Translations under genes and position numbers: made by a program
Notes under the pieces: model-generated
The model's input: only the letters and a program-made list of their open reading frames with translations
Databases searched by the model: none
What the model was told of the DNA's origin: nothing
Source of the DNA: JADLEX01 sp964586775
GTDB taxonomy: Bacteria; Lernaellota; Lernaellaia; JACKCT01
Length of the DNA stretch: 7,537 bases
Assembly (NCBI GenBank): GCA_964586775.1
Contig: CAZPJD010000157.1
Coordinates: forward strand, 1 to 7,537
Reading direction: 5' to 3'
Part shown: piece by piece, positions 1-4,562 of the stretch
Layout: each line of letters starts with the position of its first letter
Numbering within the stretch: position 1 is the first letter of the stretch

Positions 1-201
1 ATCGTCACCGAAGAAGTGCTTGAGGAGGTACTGGCCGATCTCGATGACGGAGACCGACGCGGTATTCATCCGTCCGTTGATGTAGGCGACCGCGTCGTCA
101 AGCGCTTTGGCCTCCTTCGGAGAAAGGGCGTCCTCCTGCGGTTCGTGTTTCACTACCGCTTTTTTCACAAAAGCCTTCTTCACGGGCGTGCGCTTTGCCA
201 T
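1..201 (-). CDS. Hypothetical small basic protein, C-terminus outside the window
   Basis: The frame is open from an ATG at 199-201 (minus strand) to the left edge, giving the first 67 residues. A GGAGG ribosome-binding site (plus-strand cctcc at 211-215) lies 9 nt before the ATG and fixes the start. The first 20 residues are rich in Lys (MAKRTPVKKAFVKKAVVKHE), which suggests a flexible nucleic-acid-binding or charged tail. They are followed by a probably helical segment with ALDDAVAYINGRM and then IEIGQYLLKHFFGDD at the edge. The phrase 'IGxYLLxxFFxxD' reminds me of short uncharacterised proteins in accessory regions of proteobacterial genomes, but I cannot name a family. It is divergent from the HTH-methyltransferase gene and could be functionally paired with it; that is inference from position. 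Coding is well supported by the RBS, promoter and codon use. Confidence 0.72.
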   Translation of the reverse strand, partial: MAKRTPVKKAFVKKAVVKHEPQEDALSPKEAKALDDAVAYINGRMNTASVSVIEIGQYLLKHFFGDD

Positions 202-243
202 GACCAAAGACCTCCACGAGATAGGTTTTTTCGGATGTCAGCC

Positions 244-273
244 CATATACTTCCCTCATGGAGAGAGTGTCAA
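244..273 (-). promoter_or_regulatory. Sigma70-type promoter of the small minus-strand gene
   Basis: On the minus strand a perfect TTGACA (-35; plus 268-273) is followed after 18 bp by TATATG (-10; plus 244-249, four of six consensus bases). Transcription would begin near plus position 237 and give a leader of about 36 nt containing the GGAGG site. An AT-rich tract at about 295-325, with ATAATAATAATA, lies upstream of this -35 and could assist as an UP-like element, although it begins some 20 bp away from the -35 box. Confidence 0.6.
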
Positions 274-431
274 GGTGCGTAATCGGATGGGACGAATATT
301 TCTATAAAATAATAATAATAGTACTATCTCGTCGAGCGACTTCCCCCGGTGAACGTCAAAGGGTTCTGACCTCGTACCGAACCGACAATGGACTCGTGCT
401 GGCGCGTGGAGCACCGACCGCGGCCGACGGC

Positions 432-467
432 GACTCTACCCTCGACTCTGCCCCTGACTCTACCCCC
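432..467. repeat. Three tandem copies of a 12-bp unit
   Basis: Units begin at 432, 444 and 456 and read GACTCTACCCTC, GACTCTGCCCCT and GACTCTACCCCC. The GACTCT core is identical in all three and the spacing is exactly 12 bp. The array lies about 55 bp upstream of the methyltransferase -35 box. It may be a protein-binding array or simply a small slippage product. No function can be shown from sequence alone. Confidence 0.7.
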
Positions 468-520
468 CATTTTGAGGAATCGACTAGGGCTGTTGTCTGG
501 CCTCTTCTACCACGGTTTAG

Positions 521-542
521 GCGTTGACAAATCTATCAACGC
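521..542. promoter_or_regulatory. Palindromic operator candidate overlapping the -35 box
   Basis: GCGTTGA (521-527) and TCAACGC (536-542) form perfect 7-bp inverted arms around an 8-bp centre, with two further matches per half inside. The left arm includes most of the TTGACA -35 hexamer (524-529). A dimer bound here would block RNA polymerase. The adjacent gene begins with an XRE-type HTH, and such proteins often repress their own promoters, so autoregulation is the natural inference. Confidence 0.6.
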
Positions 543-553
543 GGCGGGATACT
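524..553 (+). promoter_or_regulatory. Promoter of the HTH-methyltransferase gene, probably leaderless
   Basis: A perfect TTGACA (524-529) is followed after 18 bp by GATACT (548-553), which matches four of six -10 consensus bases. Transcription would start at about 560-561, which is the ATG itself, so the mRNA would have no leader. This agrees with the absence of a Shine-Dalgarno sequence before 561. Confidence 0.55.
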
Positions 554-560
554 GCCGCCC

Positions 561-3065
561 ATGCAGTTTGGGGTTTTTGTTCGTGAACGCCGCGAGCATC
601 GCGGGCTCTCTCTGCGTGAAGCGTCGGGACAGCTTGGCGTCGATCCCGCGTATCTGTCGAGGGTAGAGTCCGGCAAAGTGCCGCCGTCGGAACAGTTGAT
701 CGGGCGGCTGGCCTCGCTACTGCGCTGCACGGAAGACGAACTCATGCTCCTTGCGGGGCGACTCCCGGCGTCGCTCCAGAGAATCGTGGATCGGGAGCCG
801 TACCGAGCGTCCCTCGCACTCCGGGGGCTAGCCGATCTCGCGACTGCCGAACCGAATGCCCCCTTTGGTGCGTCGCTCATTGTGGGAAAGGGAACGCGCG
901 CCATCGAGGACGGATTTCCCTTCGAGACACTGAGCGAAGTGGCCGAAATCGAAAGCTGGCGGAAGGAAATCTACCGCCCTGTGTACCACACGCACAAATG
1001 GTGGGCGCAGCGCCTGGGATCCGTGTTCCGCGCGGCGATCCTGGGTGCCGCAACGTCGAAGGGTTCCTCGGTCATGGATCTCTTCTATCAACCGGTGCGC
1101 TTGCCGGGGCTCACGGTCTTCGATCCCTTCATGGGGAGCGGCACGACCATCGGTGAAGCGCACAAGCTCGGCTGCACGGCGATTGGGCGGGACATCAACG
1201 CGGTGGCGTACCGCGTGGTGCAAACGGCGCTTGGACCCGTGACGCAGCACGATGTGGAAGACCTCTTTGACCGGCTTGCTGCCGGCGTGGGAAAAGAAAT
1301 CTCTGCGTTTTACCAAACGCGCGACCGGGACGGCCGCCCGGCCGACGTGCTCTACTACTTCTGGGTGAAAGTTCTACCGTGCCCGAAGTGCTCCGAACGT
1401 GTTGATCTATTCTCCACCTACGTCTTTGCCCGCCACGCGTACGCGGACCGCAACCCAGCGGTGCAGGTCCTGTGTCCCGGCTGCGGCGAGGTCTTTGCGT
1501 CCACGAACCAGTCCAAACGCGCGACATGCCCCGAGTGCAAGAAAACATTCGATCCTCACGACGGACCCGCAAAACGGACAACGGCCGTGTGTGGTGCGTG
1601 TTCGCACGAATTCCCGATTGCCAAAGCCGCTCGCGCGGATGGCAAGCCGCCGGCACACCGGCTCTATGCGAAGCTCATCCTCACGCGGCGCGGCGAAAAA
1701 CAGTACCTTCGGACAACCGACGCCGATCTGGACGTCTATGCGAAGGCGGGCGAACGGTTGCGTCGGATGAATCCGCCGCTTCCGCGTGTCGCAATTACGG
1801 ACGGATACAACACGCACCAAATCCTGAACTACGGCTACGGGGAGTGGCACGAACTCTTCAATGACCGGCAGCTGCTTGCGCTCTCGCTCCTCGGGGGCGC
1901 GATCCGCGACCTCCCCGAAGGGCCGGGACGGGACGCGCTCGCGATCCTCTTCTCCGGGGTTCTTGAGTTCAACAACATGTTCGCGTCGTACAAGGGTGAA
2001 GGAACCGGTGCAGTGCGCCACATGTTCTCCCACCACATCCTCAAGCCGGAGCGGATGCCGATTGAGGCAAACGTTTGGGGAACACCCAAGAGTTCCGGTT
2101 CATTTACGACGCTCTTCCGCTCACGCCTCCTTCGTGCGCTTGCCTACCGGGCAGCGCCGTTTGAGATTGCGGTAGAGCAAAATGGCGACCGTCCCTCGGG
2201 GCGGAAGGTACTCGGTATCTCACCGCCGATGGGCGGGCAGATTGTCGCGAAGTACCCGAAAGGTGGCCTCAAGCCGGGTTCGATATATCTCTCGTGCGGG
2301 GATTCGGCAAAAACCGATCTGCCGACAGGATCGGTCGATCTTGTCGTCACTGACCCGCCCTTCTTCGACAACGTGCACTACTCCGAACTCGCGGACTTCT
2401 TCTTCGTCTGGCAGGAACTGCTTTTTGGCGACGGGCGTTCGCGCTCCACTTGCACAACGCGACGCACCGAAGAAGTCCAAGACACCGATGCCGATGCGTT
2501 CGGCCGAAAACTCGGCGCGGTGTTTGCCGAGTGTCATCGCGTGCTCAAGGACGACGGTCTGCTCGTCTTCAGCTACCACCACTCGCGCGACGACGGGTGG
2601 ACGGCAGTGGCACGGGCGGTGCTCGACGCCGAGTTCTCGTTCGTCGCGAGTCAGCCGGTGAAGTCGGAAATGTCCGTTGCCGCCCCGAAGAGTCAAGCGA
2701 AGGAACCGATTGACGTTGACGTGCTCCTCGTCTGCCGGAAATGCTCACTAGATCGCCGGCGCGAGCAATCGCCGACCGAAGCCAGAGACCACGCCGTTAC
2801 GACTGCGAAGGAGCAGGTCGCGCGGTTTAACCGCGGCGGGCGAGTACTCTCACGAAATGACGTGAAGGTGATCGTGCTAAGTCAGACACTTGTCGCGCTC
2901 TCCGCGGGACGGACCGGACCGGGAGTCGAGAAAGAATTCGGGAAAGCCGTTCATACCCTCGCCACGACGATTGAACGGATGTGGCACGAGCAGGAACGAC
3001 CGGCGCAACCGTCACGGGAGCAGAAGCCGCGACAAGAATTCCCCGAACAGATTCGTCTCTTCTGA
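561..3065 (+). CDS. XRE-type HTH fused to a zinc-ribbon-containing DNA methyltransferase
   Basis: Protein of 834 residues that likely transfers a methyl group from S-adenosylmethionine to a DNA base. Residues about 1-65 form an XRE/Cro-like helix-turn-helix (RERREHRGLSLREA, then LGVDPAYLSRVESGKVPPS). Residues about 128-162 carry EIYRPVYHTHKWWAQRLG, resembling the conserved HxWWA segment before motif I in DUF1156-like and related DNA methylases. Motif I, FDPFMGSGT, is at 187-195. A long insert follows with four CxxC pairs (C274/277, C305/308, C323/326, C344/347), suggesting two zinc ribbons. Catalytic motif IV, DPPF, is at 598-601, followed by FDNVHYSELADFFFVW; a later strand is VLKDDGLLVFSYHH (661-674). 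N6-adenine versus N4-cytosine specificity cannot be decided. The ATG at 561 is the first standard start after an in-frame TGA at 525-527 and opens directly into the HTH. No intact restriction enzyme is visible nearby. Role: orphan or defence-linked methyltransferase, probably self-repressed. Confidence 0.9.
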   Translation: MQFGVFVRERREHRGLSLREASGQLGVDPAYLSRVESGKVPPSEQLIGRLASLLRCTEDELMLLAGRLPASLQRIVDREPYRASLALRGLADLATAEPNAPFGASLIVGKGTRAIEDGFPFETLSEVAEIESWRKEIYRPVYHTHKWWAQRLGSVFRAAILGAATSKGSSVMDLFYQPVRLPGLTVFDPFMGSGTTIGEAHKLGCTAIGRDINAVAYRVVQTALGPVTQHDVEDLFDRLAAGVGKEISAFYQTRDRDGRPADVLYYFWVKVLPCPKCSERVDLFSTYVFARHAYADRNPAVQVLCPGCGEVFASTNQSKRATCPECKKTFDPHDGPAKRTTAVCGACSHEFPIAKAARADGKPPAHRLYAKLILTRRGEKQYLRTTDADLDVYAKAGERLRRMNPPLPRVAITDGYNTHQILNYGYGEWHELFNDRQLLALSLLGGAIRDLPEGPGRDALAILFSGVLEFNNMFASYKGEGTGAVRHMFSHHILKPERMPIEANVWGTPKSSGSFTTLFRSRLLRALAYRAAPFEIAVEQNGDRPSGRKVLGISPPMGGQIVAKYPKGGLKPGSIYLSCGDSAKTDLPTGSVDLVVTDPPFFDNVHYSELADFFFVWQELLFGDGRSRSTCTTRRTEEVQDTDADAFGRKLGAVFAECHRVLKDDGLLVFSYHHSRDDGWTAVARAVLDAEFSFVASQPVKSEMSVAAPKSQAKEPIDVDVLLVCRKCSLDRRREQSPTEARDHAVTTAKEQVARFNRGGRVLSRNDVKVIVLSQTLVALSAGRTGPGVEKEFGKAVHTLATTIERMWHEQERPAQPSREQKPRQEFPEQIRLF

Positions 3066-3082
3066 CAAGGTACTCAGGCTCA

Positions 3083-3499
3083 TCAAACGCGGAATGGCAG
3101 GCGGAAACGTCCGCGCGGGCGGGTGCGCGTCTCGCGCGCGGGCGTCGGGAACGGATCGGTAAGCACTGTCTCTTTGTGATCGCGGGGAACATCCGGCGGG
3201 ATTCGGTATGCGAAGAACTTGGCCGGTTCTCCTTGGGGTCGCGTACGAACTACTTCGTATACCCGTTCGAGGCCGCTCTTCATGCTTCCTAGCGTTCCGA
3301 GTGGATGAATGAGGGTCGGGCGCTCGTGGATTTGGGCAGCGCCGAGCGGGTTGGCGAAATTGAGCGTGGGACGGGCGCGGTCGGCACCGTCGCCATAGCT
3401 TCCTAGACCGATCCGTTTTTCCCGTTCGCCCACGATGGAGAGGTACAGGTCGAAGTCATCGTTCAGGACGTTGCCGTCCACGAGCGCGAGCGCCGACAC
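3083..3499 (-). CDS. Hypothetical protein, probably truncated at its 5' end
   Basis: A minus-strand frame convergent with the methyltransferase gene, with only 17 bp between the two stops. It encodes 138 residues from a GTG (3497-3499), or 140 from the preceding in-frame TAG (3506-3508). Codon use looks coding (GC-rich third positions) and the product has a globular appearance: FDLYLSIVGEREKRIGLGSY, then LIHPLGTLGSMKSGLERVYE and EPAKFFAYRIPPDV, ending in a basic Arg/Pro tail. I do not recognise the family. Only AGGGG, 3 nt before the GTG, could act as a ribosome-binding site. The same frame continues upstream into the insertion-sequence remnant as a shadow, so the real beginning appears to be lost. 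A broken restriction endonuclease is possible from its place beside a methyltransferase, but no nuclease motif is visible. Confidence 0.45.
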   Translation of the reverse strand: MSALALVDGNVLNDDFDLYLSIVGEREKRIGLGSYGDGADRARPTLNFANPLGAAQIHERPTLIHPLGTLGSMKSGLERVYEVVRTRPQGEPAKFFAYRIPPDVPRDHKETVLTDPFPTPARETRTRPRGRFRLPFRV

Positions 3500-3526
3500 G
3501 AACCCCTAGCCACGGCGCGTCGGCAC

Positions 3527-4467
3527 GGGTTCTAGCAGGTCGTTGAAAAACTCCACCGCGCCCCTCGACCTGTTCTGATTCGTGGTTACAGCGTCGCATC
3601 CCTCGATCGACGGAGCGACGATGCGCGGATCGACCCCGAGCCAAGCCACCATCCTCTTTCCCCTGAACATCGAAGCCCGCATCCCGACGACGCACCCTCT
3701 GCGTCGGATCAAGGCGCAGGCGGATGCGATCCTCTCCTCGATGTCGCCCCGCTTCGACGCCATGTAATCGCGGGCGGGTCGCCCGTCGATCCCGCCGGTG
3801 CGCTTGCTCATAGCGCAGGTGCTCATGGCGCTGTTCACGATCCGCAGCGAGCGCCGGCTGTGCGAGGAACTCGAGTTCGCCGTTCTCTACCGCTGCTTTC
3901 TCGACCTGCACGCCGACGAACCGATGTGGGATTCCTCGACCTTCGCCTGCGCGCACATTGGTGGAGACTGCCGTGATCGCGAGCTCACCCCACACGTCGC
4001 GAGAAGAAAACGCGGCACGTCCCTCGACGACGCGACCGCTGCGACGGCGGATTAGGCGATCAGCCAGCGGATACGCAAGACGATCGAAGAGATTTTCGGC
4101 TGGGTGAAGACCACGGGAAATTTCCGCAAGACGAGACTGCGCGGAATCGACAGAGTGTAAATGGCCGGTTACCTCGTCGCCACCGCGTACAACATTCTGC
4201 GCATCGCACGGCTACTCGACGCGAGAGAAATGGATACCGGGCCGCCCGGCATGCCCGTGGCCGCGCCGGTCCCCATCCCCGCCGGATTCGGAGGGCGAAG
4301 CCCCGCCCACATCGCGAGAACGGCCCGATCGACGGGCCGAGCGAGGACTGCGTCCCTCGCCGATCACTCCCGATTCATCGACGATTACGGTTAACCGCTC
4401 CCCACCGCCGCCTCCGTCATGCGTCGAGCGACGCGAAAACCGCGATTTTCAATGGGCTGATAACCGG
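3527..4467 (+). mobile_element. Decayed IS5/IS1182-like insertion sequence with internal deletion
   Basis: The ends carry related terminal sequences. The left one has ctagcaggtcgTTGAAAA (3532-3549). The right one, read on the minus strand from 4464, has ttatcagcccaTTGAAAA, ending at TTTTCAA (4446-4452). They share TTGAAAA and roughly half of the preceding dozen bases, so the inverted repeats have decayed and the exact ends are uncertain by several bases. I saw no clear target duplication. The enclosed transposase is a pseudogene. At about 0.94 kb the element is shorter than an intact member of this type, which fits the missing catalytic region. Confidence 0.65.
3621..4394 (+). pseudogene. Transposase pseudogene (IS5/IS1182-like, DDE core deleted)
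   Basis: Translation from ATG 3621 gives MRGSTPSQATILFPLNIEAR and PTTHPLRRIKAQADAILSSM, the usual opening of this transposase group. It continues through SRAGRPSIPPVRLLIAQVLM, LFTIRSERRLCEELEF and DEPMWDSSTFA. The frame then jumps at about 3950-3985 directly to ELTPHVARRKRGTSLDD and the C-terminal part AISQRIRKTIEEIFGWVKTT, GNFRKTRLRGIDRV and MAGYLVATAYNILRIARLLD. Compared with what I remember of the family, roughly 150 or more residues with the first catalytic acids are missing. Three stops interrupt the same frame: TAA at 3765-3767 (where the family usually has Tyr), TAG at 4053-4055 and TAA at 4158-4160. No frameshift is needed to join the pieces. The part after about residue 205 no longer resembles the family. 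A GGAG precedes the ATG by 5 nt. The gene is not functional. Confidence 0.85.
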
Positions 4468-4496
4468 CGTCCAAGCAACCAAACAGTCGGTCAAAA

Positions 4497-4511
4497 ATCG
4501 AAAAATTCGAT
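4497..4511. promoter_or_regulatory. Short perfect palindrome upstream of the exported-protein promoter
   Basis: ATCGAA (4497-4502), AAA, then TTCGAT (4506-4511) is a perfect 6-bp inverted repeat with a 3-base centre, 17 bp before the -35 box at 4529. It lies just outside the right end of the insertion-sequence remnant. Its position suits an activator or repressor site, or it could be a small hairpin at the end of the element. No other copy was noticed in the window. Confidence 0.4.
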
Positions 4512-4528
4512 GTCCACATACTTTTTTC

Positions 4529-4557
4529 TTGACACCTGGCGTCGGAGGGCGTATAGA
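4529..4557 (+). promoter_or_regulatory. Sigma70-type promoter of the exported protein, probably leaderless
   Basis: Perfect TTGACA (4529-4534), an ideal 17-bp spacer, then TATAGA (4552-4557, four of six consensus bases). The expected start of transcription, 6-7 bp downstream, coincides with the ATG at 4563. A GGAGG at 4544-4548 lies inside the spacer, 14 nt from the ATG, so it would not be transcribed from this promoter and is poorly placed as a ribosome-binding site. Confidence 0.65.
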
Positions 4558-4562
4558 TCAAA

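Larger units (their letters stand above)
202..560. promoter_or_regulatory. Divergent intergenic region between the small gene and the HTH-methyltransferase
   Basis: This stretch of 359 bp holds no convincing gene. It contains the leader and promoter of the minus-strand gene at its left, an AT-rich tract around 295-325, a 12-bp tandem repeat at 432-467, and the palindrome plus promoter of the methyltransferase gene at 521-553. Two plus-strand reading frames cross it (258-527 and 388-666). They lack good ribosome-binding sites, and the second runs into the methyltransferase gene in another frame, so I treat both as chance. Confidence 0.6.

Noticed and set aside
388..666. Plus-strand frame crossing the divergent region into the methyltransferase gene
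   Set aside because: It has no RBS, encodes a Leu/Pro-rich low-complexity stretch from the 12-bp repeats, and overlaps the well-supported HTH domain in another frame.
3085..3150. GC-rich self-complementary stretch after the methyltransferase gene as a terminator
   Set aside because: The alternating GCGC runs give no single clear stem, no T-tract follows, and the stretch lies inside the coding-like convergent frame.
3506..3838. Minus-strand frame directly upstream of, and in frame with, the 3083-3499 gene
   Set aside because: Apart from its last few codons it is antisense to the transposase N-terminal region and crosses the left end of the insertion sequence, so it is not the true N-terminus of the truncated gene.
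3456..3995. Long minus-strand open frame (179 codons) across the mobile-element remnant
   Set aside because: It lies opposite the transposase pseudogene, whose family blocks are clearly on the plus strand, and its product is an Arg/Gly/His-rich low-quality sequence typical of an antisense shadow in GC-rich DNA.
3621..4394. Stop-codon readthrough or recoding to explain the three in-frame stops in the transposase
   Set aside because: The catalytic core is missing, so decay is the simpler explanation, and the neighbouring long genes show no in-frame stops.
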